Source: an uncultured Ignavibacteriota bacterium (GTDB taxonomy: Bacteria > Bacteroidota > Ignavibacteria > Tepidaquicellales > Tepidaquicellaceae). Taken from it: a stretch of 34,021 nt of DNA. This document shows, in pieces, positions 6,571 through 14,026 of the stretch (the first letter of the stretch is position 1; each line of letters begins with the position of its first letter). The position numbers and the translations under genes were made by a program. The notes beneath the pieces are model-generated. The model was not told the origin of the DNA, searched no databases, and saw only the letters and a program-made list of their open reading frames with translations. The stretch lies in contig CALKAJ010000129.1 of NCBI GenBank assembly GCA_937983305.1, positions 1-34,021 on the forward strand, in the 5' to 3' direction.

Positions 6571-7376
6571 TAAAAAGAGGAACAAAATACGCGGAGGAAA
6601 TGCGTGAGTTAAAAGAGCTTCGGGCAAAGATGATTCTTGATAAAAAATACACAGAAAAATATAAAGCGAAGATGAAGGGTATATGTGAGGCATATAGTAT
6701 AAGCGAAAAGACAATATATAGAGATATTCATAAAAAGATACCTGGGTTGAGGAAGAGACGAAGCGACGAAGGAAAGGAGAGGGTTAGTCCGGACAAAAGG
6801 GAGAGTGTGATAATCTTGGAGGCAATGCGAGCCGGTAAAACTTTAGAGGAGGCGAGAAAAATTTCAGAATTAAAGACAAAAAAGAAAATGAGTTACGTGA
6901 AAGCAAAAAAAACAAAGATAGAAGAGACGGAGTCGGTGAAGGAAAGTGCTTTTGGAAGTGAATTTAAAAAATTCATAGAAAAACATTTTGATATGGAAAT
7001 GATAACAACAGGTGAGGTCACGGTGAAGCTGGGTAATTATAAATTTGCGATAAAGAAAGATGACATGAATGATATTGTGCTGATACTGATAAACGCATAT
7101 AATAGATGGCAAAAACATAACGAACTTGACCTGCCTCTTGATAGAGAGCTTCTCCGTGAACAAATGCTTATGCATTTATTTGAAGAACAGATTCGGGCGG
7201 TTTCGGAGGTGGGTGATATTAAATCAATTGAAATGCTTACGAGAATATATGACCGCATGAAGCCGCAATATGAACTTAACACAGATTTCGCGATATTTGA
7301 GAAATGTATCAGGCAGTTAAAACCGGGTATAACAAAAGAAGAAATAATAGGAATGATAAAAAACAACTCCCAATGA
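6567..7376 (+). CDS. Helix-turn-helix phage protein, probable small terminase
   Basis: The 269-residue product lies immediately upstream of and overlaps the large terminase, the classic place for the small subunit that selects DNA for packaging. Residues about 30-55 (KYKAKMKGICEAYSISEKTI followed by YRDIHKKI) form a likely helix-turn-helix, as in DNA-binding small subunits. A strongly basic linker (KTKKKMSYVKAKKTK) and a helical C-terminal half that could drive oligomer formation follow. The Mu counterpart (gp27, DUF3486) also has an N-terminal HTH but sequence identity cannot be judged by eye. Start and stop both overlap neighbours by 4 bases. Confidence 0.6.
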   Translation: MIKRGTKYAEEMRELKELRAKMILDKKYTEKYKAKMKGICEAYSISEKTIYRDIHKKIPGLRKRRSDEGKERVSPDKRESVIILEAMRAGKTLEEARKISELKTKKKMSYVKAKKTKIEETESVKESAFGSEFKKFIEKHFDMEMITTGEVTVKLGNYKFAIKKDDMNDIVLILINAYNRWQKHNELDLPLDRELLREQMLMHLFEEQIRAVSEVGDIKSIEMLTRIYDRMKPQYELNTDFAIFEKCIRQLKPGITKEEIIGMIKNNSQ

Positions 7377-8812
7377 AAAAAACTACTTTACTTGAGCAGG
7401 CAAATATCGAAGAGAAAAATATATTCTTCGAGAAGCAAAAGAAAACACTCACAGGGGCAAACAATACGTATAATGTTATCAGGAAACTGCTGCCGACATA
7501 TATTCCTTCACCGGCTCAGGAAAAATGGCATAAGGCAAAGTCATACGAGAAGGGTTTAAAGGGCGGCTATGGGTCTGGAAAAACAATGGCATTTGCCGCA
7601 GAGGGGATTGCTCTTTCGTATATCAATCGCCCTTACTGGGTAATCCTTTCTTCACCGTCAGAAGATAATGCATTGATGACGGTGCTGCCACATTTGAAAA
7701 GTTTTTGTGAGAATAACGGTTTGCATTATGATTTTACAAAAGATATGGGTCATTTTGTTATAGATTATGGCGATGAAGAAGGTAATATATTTCTTATCGG
7801 TCAAAAGTTTGTAAAAGGTCCTAACGTTGCCTGCGTAGGAATGGATGAACCTTTTTCACAAAAAAAAGAAACGTATGACAATCTAATAGCGAGGGTAAGA
7901 CATCCGAAGGCTTCACTTCGAGAAATATTCTGGGCAGGAACGCCGGAGCCGGATAAAATGGAATGGGGTCATGAATATTTCGAGAAGGATTCAAACAGTT
8001 CAAATCTTTATACGCTAACGATGAGCACATATCAAAATAAATATCTTTCAAAGGAATATATTGATACTCTGGTGAGTAAGTACGATGCGAAGATGCAGGA
8101 AGTATATTTGATGGGAAAATATGTATCTTTATCAGGAGGGAAAGTATATTATGCGTTTGATAGGAATATAAATTTGGTTGATGAAGAAATGTTGAGTGGA
8201 AATAAAGAAAAGCCAGTTGAGGATATTATTATTGGATTCGATTTTAATGTTGACCCTATGTGTGCCGTACTGCTGATAATAAAAGGGAATAAAATAAATG
8301 CAGTTGAAGAATTTAAAATACATAATTCAAATACGCGAGAGCTGTGCGAGGTGATAATTTCGAGGTTGTCAGAAATTTATTTGAAGGGAGATTACAAGTC
8401 AATTATAATAACAGGCGACTCATCCGGAATGAAGCGGCAAACGATTGGTCAGGTGAATGATTATATGATTATTAAGGACTGCTTTGCAAGGGCGGAGATT
8501 AAACATAGCGTATATGTTGACCCGGCAAACCCTGCAGTAAGAGACAGAACAAATTTAGTTAATAAACTTTTTGAGGCAAAGCAGCTGAGGGTTTTAGGCG
8601 GGTGTAAGTATTTAATAAAAGATCTGGAACTTGTAACATGGAAGCAGGGAGCGAACGGATTTTTTATTGATAAGAGTAAGAAGGAGTTGTCGCATTTAAG
8701 CGATGCTTTCGGTTATGCGGTATGGTTGACGCAGAGGATGTGCATTGATAAGTCTGCGGGTGAGGGAGTATCGGCATTTAAAGGTAGTTTTGATAGGCGG
8801 AAAAATATGTGA
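7373..8812 (+). CDS. terL: Terminase large subunit, Mu gp28-like
   Basis: This is the ATPase/nuclease motor that packages phage DNA. Counting from ATG 7373 (479 residues), Walker A is GGYGSGKT at about 64-71, and Walker B lies in NVACVGMDEPFSQ. The C-terminal RNase H-like nuclease shows its acidic residues in IIIGFDFNVDPM, IIITGDSSG and LSHLSDAFGYAV. ATG 7373 is preferred over the longer frame from 7304 because it makes a 4-base ATGA overlap with the upstream gene, the same coupling as elsewhere in this operon. It is the last gene of the rightward block and converges on minus-strand genes. Confidence 0.92.
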   Translation: MKKTTLLEQANIEEKNIFFEKQKKTLTGANNTYNVIRKLLPTYIPSPAQEKWHKAKSYEKGLKGGYGSGKTMAFAAEGIALSYINRPYWVILSSPSEDNALMTVLPHLKSFCENNGLHYDFTKDMGHFVIDYGDEEGNIFLIGQKFVKGPNVACVGMDEPFSQKKETYDNLIARVRHPKASLREIFWAGTPEPDKMEWGHEYFEKDSNSSNLYTLTMSTYQNKYLSKEYIDTLVSKYDAKMQEVYLMGKYVSLSGGKVYYAFDRNINLVDEEMLSGNKEKPVEDIIIGFDFNVDPMCAVLLIIKGNKINAVEEFKIHNSNTRELCEVIISRLSEIYLKGDYKSIIITGDSSGMKRQTIGQVNDYMIIKDCFARAEIKHSVYVDPANPAVRDRTNLVNKLFEAKQLRVLGGCKYLIKDLELVTWKQGANGFFIDKSKKELSHLSDAFGYAVWLTQRMCIDKSAGEGVSAFKGSFDRRKNM

Positions 8813-8845
8813 GGAGATATAGTGGTGCTTTGCTTTAAGGGATTC

Positions 8846-8869
8846 AGGAAACCCGGAGTTTGGGTTCCT
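8846..8869. terminator. Possible terminator hairpin between convergent genes
   Basis: AGGAAACCC and GGGTTCCT can pair with one bulged A around a short loop, in the 86-base gap between the convergent terminase and the 78-residue gene. The plus strand continues TTTAAG, a short T tract only. It is well placed to separate the two converging transcripts, but the structure is modest. Confidence 0.4.
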
Positions 8870-8898
8870 TTAAGAAAGAGCTTGATATTATTTTTAAG

Positions 8899-9135
8899 TT
8901 AAAGGGAATCCATACAATCCCATCGGAAGTGAGTTCTTAATGTCCTAAAAATAAACTGTGCTTCATCGGTTAGTGTGTCAACTATCCGGAAGCATTCAAT
9001 ATCTTCATCGTTCTCGTAAAGGGTAATGCATTTTTTTAGTGTAATTTTTTCGGAATCCGGTAAGTTCCTGAAGGAGTCAAGTTTAAAGGTTTTTTCTAAT
9101 AAATTATTCCATATATTTTTTTCGTCACTTTTCAT
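8899..9135 (-). CDS. Small acidic protein downstream of ART-fusion head gene
   Basis: The product is 78 residues, slightly acidic and probably all-helical, with no recognised family. The start ATG 9133-9135 is 20 bases after the stop of the minor head/ADP-ribosyltransferase gene, in the same direction, so the two are very likely cotranscribed. Its position directly behind a gene with a toxin-like domain makes an immunity or regulatory partner thinkable; a small virion assembly factor is equally possible. It is the last gene of the leftward run before the convergent terminase. Confidence 0.55.
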   Translation of the reverse strand: MKSDEKNIWNNLLEKTFKLDSFRNLPDSEKITLKKCITLYENDEDIECFRIVDTLTDEAQFIFRTLRTHFRWDCMDSL

Positions 9136-9155
9136 AATCTTTCATATCATAATTT

Positions 9156-10568
9156 TTATAAAATTATTTCGTTTAAGAAAATAGCTGTAGTATTATTGTT
9201 TGATTTTTGTACTTTATCAATCTTGAAAATAGTATTCGGCAAATATACAACTTCCTCATCTTTTTTAATAACACTTAAATTTTTAATAAATTTACCGGAT
9301 TTGCCGTTAATAATAAATAGATATTTTTTGCCGTATTCTAATGCGGTTAATTCGTTAAGTGAAGAAGATAAGAAGTTATTTTCTGAGAAAAACTTACCGG
9401 GCTTGAGATCATCGTAGTTTCCGAAATTAATCCCCCTATACGAGATTGCGGGTTGAGAAGGTAATTTATATAGTTCGGATTCTAATGTTACTTTTAATTT
9501 AATAATATTTTCTGATAGTATATTTCTTCCTGAAAGTGCTGAGTTAATATTTGAATGTGAAATATTTTTATAAGTAGGAACCCTTGCTGTATATGCAGCG
9601 ATAATTGAGGATGCGTGAAAGGGAAGTTTATTTTGAGATAGGAAATTTCTGAATTGAGGATCATTAAGCAGCTCTTTAGAGTAGTCTATAGCGGACATAT
9701 AATTTTTTCTCGAAGTATCTTTGTAATTTATTACATCGTTGATTATTTTTAGTTGAATGGGCTCTTCAAAATCGGTTAATTTTTCGAGGAACCATTTATT
9801 GAGAATAGAATCACCGTTTGCGGGGTTGAGTTGAAATTCGTCCGGGATTTTTGAGTCGTTGAGAATTTGTTTTCTTTGTTGGTGATTTGTCGGTTGGATG
9901 TTACCGTTTGTTTTTTCTATTTGAGAGAATTCTTCAGCGTCAATTTCTTCAATGTAACAACGACAGTTCCATCCGTTGGGAGGCCAGATTTCCTGCCAGA
10001 TTGGGTCGTTTGCAAGATACACGCTGTTGTTGAGTATAGTGTGTTCATCGCGGACTCTTTCGTCTTCCTGTGTTTTGTATCTATAAGCGGGATAAATGGA
10101 GAGAAGCTCAGGGTCTTGAAGTTTGTTATATCTTGCGGCGTAGAAGCTGCTTCGCGTTGCTGTTCTGAGGTTTGTGTCAAGCCAATTTCCCCGTGGCCAT
10201 TTATCAGAGGGAACGTATTGAGTTATTAATTTGAATGCGTTAATTTTAAAATGTTCGGTTGGGTTTTTAATTTCGGGGTTTGTTTTTGATTCAATTGCCA
10301 GAGATTTTAATTTTTCCTGAAGTTCGTATGAGCCGACCGAGGCAACTTTAAATAGTGATAATTTGGAAAGGTTAATGACTTCTTTATCAACGAGGTTGAA
10401 TATGAATTCGCCTGGGATTTCTGAGTCGTTGAGAGATATTTGTTCCGGTTCGGAAAGTTTTATTGAGGGTTTAATCTTTTTTTTATTGGGGCGTATCTGC
10501 TTCCCCGCTATATAACCTTTTATCGCACCGCTTATCAGGTGGCTGTAAATTTTATTTGTGTATTTCAT
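9156..10568 (-). CDS. Minor head protein (gpF/SPP1 gp7-like) fused to an ADP-ribosyltransferase domain
   Basis: The N-terminal half is a phage head morphogenesis protein: residues 172-180 (VRDEHTILN) and 196-204 (PPNGWNCRC) are the family signature. The C-terminal domain (about 330-470) looks like an ADP-ribosyltransferase: SYRG with R378, then FLSSSLN (S401-403, the STS-type motif), then DEEVVYLPNTIF at 437-448, where E439 matches the catalytic glutamate. The residue two before it, usually Glu or Gln, is Asp437. Enzymes of this fold transfer ADP-ribose from NAD+ to a target protein. A virion location could deliver it into a new host with the DNA, as T4 Alt is delivered. An LNDS(E/K)IPxEF motif occurs twice (46-55 and 236-245). 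The gene overlaps the zinc-ribbon gene by 4 bases. Confidence 0.85.
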   Translation of the reverse strand: MKYTNKIYSHLISGAIKGYIAGKQIRPNKKKIKPSIKLSEPEQISLNDSEIPGEFIFNLVDKEVINLSKLSLFKVASVGSYELQEKLKSLAIESKTNPEIKNPTEHFKINAFKLITQYVPSDKWPRGNWLDTNLRTATRSSFYAARYNKLQDPELLSIYPAYRYKTQEDERVRDEHTILNNSVYLANDPIWQEIWPPNGWNCRCYIEEIDAEEFSQIEKTNGNIQPTNHQQRKQILNDSKIPDEFQLNPANGDSILNKWFLEKLTDFEEPIQLKIINDVINYKDTSRKNYMSAIDYSKELLNDPQFRNFLSQNKLPFHASSIIAAYTARVPTYKNISHSNINSALSGRNILSENIIKLKVTLESELYKLPSQPAISYRGINFGNYDDLKPGKFFSENNFLSSSLNELTALEYGKKYLFIINGKSGKFIKNLSVIKKDEEVVYLPNTIFKIDKVQKSNNNTTAIFLNEIIL

Positions 10569-10768
10569 TTATTAACTTTTAAGTTAGTCTGAATTCCGTA
10601 GTTATTATTTCTTAAATTTTCGAGGTATTCATCGCCTGTTATAATTTCTTCTTTTGTTTTCCATTCATAATAACATTTGAGGCATCTTCTGAGTCGCAAT
10701 TTGAACGTCCGGAAGGATCTGGTGTCAAGGACTTCTGATTTTGGATTGTTGCATTTAGGACATCTCAT
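10565..10768 (-). CDS. Zinc-ribbon protein (Com/Ogr/NrdR-like), 67 aa
   Basis: Two CxxC pairs (MRCPKCNN at residues 3 and 6, and RCLKCYYEW about 23 residues later) form a four-cysteine zinc ribbon. The N-terminal block CPKCNNPKSEVLDTRSF resembles NrdR-type ribbons, and the size is near that of Mu Com (an RNA-binding translation activator) or the Ogr/Delta late activators. A nucleic-acid-binding regulator of late or moron expression is likely, but which type is not clear. It lies directly upstream of and overlaps the minor head gene. Confidence 0.7.
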   Translation of the reverse strand: MRCPKCNNPKSEVLDTRSFRTFKLRLRRCLKCYYEWKTKEEIITGDEYLENLRNNNYGIQTNLKVNK

Positions 10769-10782
10769 ATTATTTATTTGAA

Positions 10783-11070
10783 TTAATTAACGTCATTATT
10801 TTGATTGCTGGCTTCTCTTCTTATTATTTCACTTAAATGTTGACATCTGACTGCATATTTCCGAACTTCTATACTTCGCGATTTAGCTATTGCAACTTCG
10901 CAAATTTCCCAAAATCTATCATCTTTTATAATATCTCTGATGTGTAGCTCGATGTCAAATAGTGCACTTATAATATCTACTTTATCTCCTGCGGTAATTA
11001 ATTTGGCTCGTACTTTAGATACGTAGCTTTCGGAGACGCCTGTGATTTTTGCTATTTCTTTATTTTTCAT
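10783..11070 (-). CDS. Small helix-turn-helix protein (95 aa)
   Basis: The first 25 residues (KEIAKITGVSESYVSKVRAK) form a clear helix-turn-helix with the G-V-S-E-S-x-V-S-K pattern. The rest is helical and could mediate dimer formation. The position, between the early genes and the late head genes, is where Mu keeps its middle/late activators (Mor and C), so a switch role is possible; no similarity to those proteins is visible. It starts 11 bases after the stop of the broken winged-helix gene and runs with it in one direction. Confidence 0.7.
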   Translation of the reverse strand: MKNKEIAKITGVSESYVSKVRAKLITAGDKVDIISALFDIELHIRDIIKDDRFWEICEVAIAKSRSIEVRKYAVRCQHLSEIIRREASNQNNDVN

Positions 11071-11081
11071 GTATTATGGTT

Positions 11082-11390
11082 TTAGAAGAGTGATTCCTGC
11101 TGTTGCTCTGCAGGGGAAAAGTTTGATTTGAGTTTTTTAACGGTCTCAAGCATTGAGAGAGCTCTTGATTCGAGGTCTTGTAGTTTTGGTTCAATTTCTT
11201 TTTAACTTTTTGCGTAGTAATATCCGAATGGTGAGTTTGCAATCGGGTGACCTGCTCTTCGCAGTTTGCGGATATAGCTCCGGAGCTCTGCACCGGTAAC
11301 CTCAAATTTTTGTTCGAGCGATGAGGAGGTTACCGGGTTGTGCTCTGTGTAGAGTTTTAGAACTGCGATGAGATGGTTTAAGTCTGTCAT
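11082..11390 (-). pseudogene. Winged-helix phage regulator broken by an in-frame TAA
   Basis: Residues 1-62 form a winged-helix domain ending in AELRSYIRKLRRAGHPIANS followed by PFGYYYAKS. The frame then meets TAA at 11202-11204 and continues for 39 more codons in the same frame: KEIEPKLQDLESRALSMLET and on to a second TAA at 11082-11084. The second part is amphipathic, and related phage regulators often carry a wing followed by a 'HLESRA..ML.TV..L' helix, so both parts seem to belong to one protein of about 102 residues. Either a nonsense mutation has cut the gene, the stop is read through, or the base call is wrong. The short form could still bind DNA. Confidence 0.65.
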
Positions 11391-11508
11391 GTTTGAAAAG
11401 TTTATAAAGTAGAAAGTTTATAAAGTAATAGCGATTTTATTATTACTTTCTTTCTGATTCTTTTCATTGTTTTTGCGTTTATTATTTATGATGTTCAAAT
11501 AAAAAATT

Positions 11509-11913
11509 ATGTTTCACGATAAATATGGTCAGTGGTTTGAAGTAATCGCTTCGGAAATAAAAACAACCTTATCCGATGCGGAACGGGAGAAATTGGAATA
11601 TATAATTTCATCAGGAGAATTAGCAAAAATGACAGAGGTTTTCGGAATAACCCGGGAAGAAATTTTGTCGTACGTTCTCGCAACGCCTCTACAAAGGGAC
11701 AGAAAAAGAAAGGGCTATGGAGGGAAGGAAAGGGAGTTTGTTTTAAAAGTACATTCGTTATATATGCTTGCAATGGGGAAAAGTTTATTTGATGAGCTGC
11801 AAGCCCTCCCTGATGGATTGAGTTATAGAAACTTCGTCTCAAAGCTAATTGGAGTTGCTTTGCGATTTCAGGACGGCAATTTTTCTGAGTTGGATTATTA
11901 TTTGTTTGGTTAG
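11509..11913 (+). CDS. Lone plus-strand protein within the leftward early region (134 aa)
   Basis: The family is not recognised. It is soluble, of mixed charge and mostly helical, with segments LSDAEREKLEYIISSGELAK and KMTEVFGITREEILSYVL that could be a small DNA-binding fold. It is the only likely plus-strand gene between the repressor and the terminase, convergent with the Gam-like gene (18 bases apart) and divergent from the broken winged-helix gene. An isolated gene in reverse orientation is typical of a lysogeny-expressed accessory (moron). The overlapping minus-strand frame looks like a shadow (biased, Leu/Phe/Pro-rich). Confidence 0.6.
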   Translation: MFHDKYGQWFEVIASEIKTTLSDAEREKLEYIISSGELAKMTEVFGITREEILSYVLATPLQRDRKRKGYGGKEREFVLKVHSLYMLAMGKSLFDELQALPDGLSYRNFVSKLIGVALRFQDGNFSELDYYLFG

Positions 11914-11931
11914 TATTCATTTTATATCTCT

Positions 11932-12447
11932 TTATTTTCTTTCGAATGATTCGTAGTAGAAATTTTCTTCCTGAGAGATTACACATCCAATTTTGGATAG
12001 CTCAGTTTCTTTGAGGTTTGCGTTGAGTATGGCTTGTTTGTTTAAGTCGGTTTTGGTTTTGAGAAATTGGTCTGCGTATTTTTTTGATTTTGCAATTACG
12101 CTTTTGACGGCTTCCCATGTGAAACCTTTAAGGGTTTTCAGACTTGGTGTGGATAAGCGGAATGATACAATTCCGAATGAGAGTTCTTTTGATTTTTTTT
12201 CGTCAAATTCGGAGCGTTTGGATTCGACAAAGAGCTGGAGATTTCTTTCGAGTCCGATTTTTTCTTCGTTAAGGTTGTCAAGTGAGGGCTGGTGTTTTTG
12301 TTGAATCTCGGTAATTTTGAGGTTCATTTCGGATTCGCTTGCTTTAATTTTTTGGGTGAGGGTTCCGAGTACTCTTAATACTGTATCGGCTTCCTGCCAA
12401 TCTTTGATTGTTGTTTCTTGCTGAGTTTGTGGTTTTGTTTTTGCCAT
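11932..12447 (-). CDS. gam: Gam-like host-nuclease inhibitor
   Basis: At 171 residues this matches Mu Gam, a Ku-like protein that coats DNA ends and protects them from RecBCD/exonuclease attack. The usual layout is present: an N-terminal helix pair (ADTVLRVLGTLTQKIKASES and a long coiled coil to about residue 80), then SFGIVSFRLSTPSLKTLKGF and TWEAVKSVIAKSKKYADQFL followed by KTKTDLNKQAILN and EENFYYESF at the end. In Gam the same order, coiled-coil arm then G-x-x-x-F-R-x-x-x-P, is characteristic. It lies at the end of the early operon, as in Mu. Confidence 0.85.
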   Translation of the reverse strand: MAKTKPQTQQETTIKDWQEADTVLRVLGTLTQKIKASESEMNLKITEIQQKHQPSLDNLNEEKIGLERNLQLFVESKRSEFDEKKSKELSFGIVSFRLSTPSLKTLKGFTWEAVKSVIAKSKKYADQFLKTKTDLNKQAILNANLKETELSKIGCVISQEENFYYESFERK

Positions 12448-12453
12448 AATTTT

Positions 12454-12702
12454 TTAGTTTATTTTATTTATATAAATGGGTTTTATTTTTGAGATTTTAG
12501 AAAAATCCGGAAGCGTTTCCGGGTCTGTGAGTGATGTGATATCAGCATCTTCAGGGATAAGCCGGTTGAATTCGGCTTGATGGAGTAGTTGATGTGTTTT
12601 GGATCGGTCGGTTTTGATTTTGGAATAATTTGAAGATTGTGAGAGTATTTTTATAAAATAAGTGAAAATTATTCCGGAAATAAATCCGAGTAAAAATGTC
12701 AT
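12454..12702 (-). CDS. Small membrane-anchored phage protein (82 aa)
   Basis: An N-terminal hydrophobic helix (MTFLLGFISGIIFTYFIKIL) is followed by a polar tail of about 60 residues rich in Ser, Lys, Asp and Pro. The start overlaps the end of the upstream gene by 4 bases, and the stop lies 6 bases from the Gam-like start. The family is not recognised; membrane-anchored early proteins in Mu-like phages are often host-takeover or exclusion factors, but nothing here shows that. Confidence 0.6.
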   Translation of the reverse strand: MTFLLGFISGIIFTYFIKILSQSSNYSKIKTDRSKTHQLLHQAEFNRLIPEDADITSLTDPETLPDFSKISKIKPIYINKIN

Positions 12703-13352
12703 TGTTTGTTTTCCTTTGCTTTGTTTCTTTTTTGAATAGAGATAAGTTTTTTAATTATTTTGTCGGCTTCATTCTTGCTTAGAATATTGTAGAGAATTGA
12801 GAGCTTTGATTTATGAATTTCATATTGGCTCAGGCGGCGGCGAAGCGAGGGAATAGTTTGTAAAATAAAGCTGAATGTTGCAGCTGCTTGCCATTGGAAT
12901 TCATATTTAGTTATTTTAATAATAATTTTTCTTTGGTTGAGTGTCATATTCAGGAATGTTGACACAAGAGGCAAATCCGGCGAAGATACTTGGGTAAGGT
13001 GGGAGGTGGTATTGATTGCTGTTGGAGGGATAGTTTTCGCTTCTATTTTTTTTGTGCTATCTTCGCCGTTTTGTGTTTGCCTTTGTTCTTTATTATTGAT
13101 TGGCAGGTTTAGCGTTTTTAAAAATTTACTATTTTCTTTTTCTACAAGTAGCAGGCGTTCGTAGAGCATTTCGGCGTAGGTATCCGAAATTTTTGAAACA
13201 CCGGGAAATATAATTTCTGTTGGTAGTGATTTATCTTTGTGAATTACATAGTATTCATTTGAGATTAATACTTCTGAAAAATTTCCTGCAATTTTTTTTG
13301 CGATATATGAGATTTTTGCGTTAAGAAAAGAACGCCTGCTTTTGTATTTCAT
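12699..13352 (-). CDS. Unrecognised early phage protein (217 aa)
   Basis: No family is recognised. The N-terminal 80 residues are folded in appearance (basic MKYKSRRSFLNAKISYIAKK, then a beta-prone stretch SEVLISNEYYVIHKDKSLPT). Residues about 85-135 are low-complexity Thr/Ser/Pro/Gln, likely a linker, and the C-terminal 80 residues are basic and helical (IIKITKYEFQWQAAATFSFI and on to a Lys-rich end). Overlaps of 4 bases with both neighbours show that it is a true member of the coupled early operon. Confidence 0.6.
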   Translation of the reverse strand: MKYKSRRSFLNAKISYIAKKIAGNFSEVLISNEYYVIHKDKSLPTEIIFPGVSKISDTYAEMLYERLLLVEKENSKFLKTLNLPINNKEQRQTQNGEDSTKKIEAKTIPPTAINTTSHLTQVSSPDLPLVSTFLNMTLNQRKIIIKITKYEFQWQAAATFSFILQTIPSLRRRLSQYEIHKSKLSILYNILSKNEADKIIKKLISIQKRNKAKENKQ

Positions 13353-13624
13353 CCTTGTAATACTCCTCTCAGTTTTCTTTCGTGTCTTGGTTTTATTCCG
13401 GGAGAGAATGGTGTAATCGGGATATTTTTGTCAATTCTTTGAAGAATCTTTTTGTAGTCTTTTTGCATAGCCGATTCTGATGTGTATGGCAGTTTTTCTA
13501 TTTTTCCCGGATATTCTATTGTGAGATACATTACGATATCTTTTCCGTTGTAGGAGTAATGCTTCTCGCAGTGTGTTGCATTTGCGAGGTCAAGCTGAAG
13601 ATACGGTGTTTGATTATATTTCAT
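13349..13624 (-). CDS. Unrecognised early phage protein (91 aa)
   Basis: The chosen start, ATG 13622-13624 (MKYNQTPYLQLDLA), overlaps the upstream gene by 11 bases; the longer frame to 13705 adds a Lys-rich stretch that is a shadow of the upstream coding sequence. The protein has a beta-prone N-terminal half (VMYLTIEYPGKIEKLPY) and a C-terminal helix with a basic end. No family is recognised. It overlaps the following gene by 4 bases. Confidence 0.55.
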   Translation of the reverse strand: MKYNQTPYLQLDLANATHCEKHYSYNGKDIVMYLTIEYPGKIEKLPYTSESAMQKDYKKILQRIDKNIPITPFSPGIKPRHERKLRGVLQG

Positions 13625-13847
13625 TGAGTGTTCCTTCCTCTGAGTTTTCTTTTTTTGAAAGTTTGATTTCAAGCTCTTTAATTTGTTTGTTAACTTCTTT
13701 TTCAAGCTCTATTGCCATGTAGAGCGATTCTTTTGTTCTTTCTTTAAAATATATTTGTTGCTGCTCTCTCATCTGTCTGACTAAGTTGACAAATTCGCGG
13801 AATTCCTCTATTACGTATTCCAATGCAATGTCATCGCTTTTGCTCAT
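13614..13847 (-). CDS. Coiled-coil early phage protein (77 aa)
   Basis: Start ATG 13845-13847 (MSKSDDIALEYVIEEF) makes an ATGA overlap with the upstream gene; the longer frame is rejected because it starts inside that gene. The protein is almost wholly helical and highly charged, with heptad-like spacing through EFVNLVRQMREQQQIYFKER and LEKEVNKQIKELEIKLSKKE. No family is recognised. The role is unknown beyond membership of the early operon. Confidence 0.6.
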   Translation of the reverse strand: MSKSDDIALEYVIEEFREFVNLVRQMREQQQIYFKERTKESLYMAIELEKEVNKQIKELEIKLSKKENSEEGTLNEI

Positions 13848-14026
13848 TGATTTGCTCCTTTTTTTTTGTCTCTGATTTCTTTTATTACTTCGGCATATCT
13901 GCGGCGGTATTTTGCCTCGCATTGAATTTCTGCCTCGCATTCAGGCCCGTTGTCGTATGGATTGGTGTATCCGTACCATTGCCAGTCGAGACCTGTAATT
14001 GGGTGAATGTCTTTAATTTTTCCCAT
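13844..14026 (-). CDS. Small early phage protein (60 aa)
   Basis: Start ATG 14024-14026 (MGKIKDIHPITGLDWQWYGY) overlaps the upstream gene by 14 bases; a TTG nine bases upstream is less likely. The N-terminal half is aromatic and Gly/Asn/Pro-rich with two cysteines (PECEAEIQCEAKY), and the C-terminus is a basic helix. No family is recognised. Its stop overlaps the next start by 4 bases. Confidence 0.55.
   Translation of the reverse strand: MGKIKDIHPITGLDWQWYGYTNPYDNGPECEAEIQCEAKYRRRYAEVIKEIRDKKKGANQ

Noticed and set aside
7304..7372. Longer terminase N-terminus from 7304
   Set aside because: The extra 23 residues are antisense-free shadow of the upstream gene, and ATG 7373 has the ATGA overlap used throughout this operon.
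11507..11986. Minus-strand 159-codon frame overlapping the lone plus-strand gene
   Set aside because: It is Leu/Phe/Pro-rich, overlaps the end of the Gam-like gene, and looks like the shadow of a well-behaved plus-strand protein.
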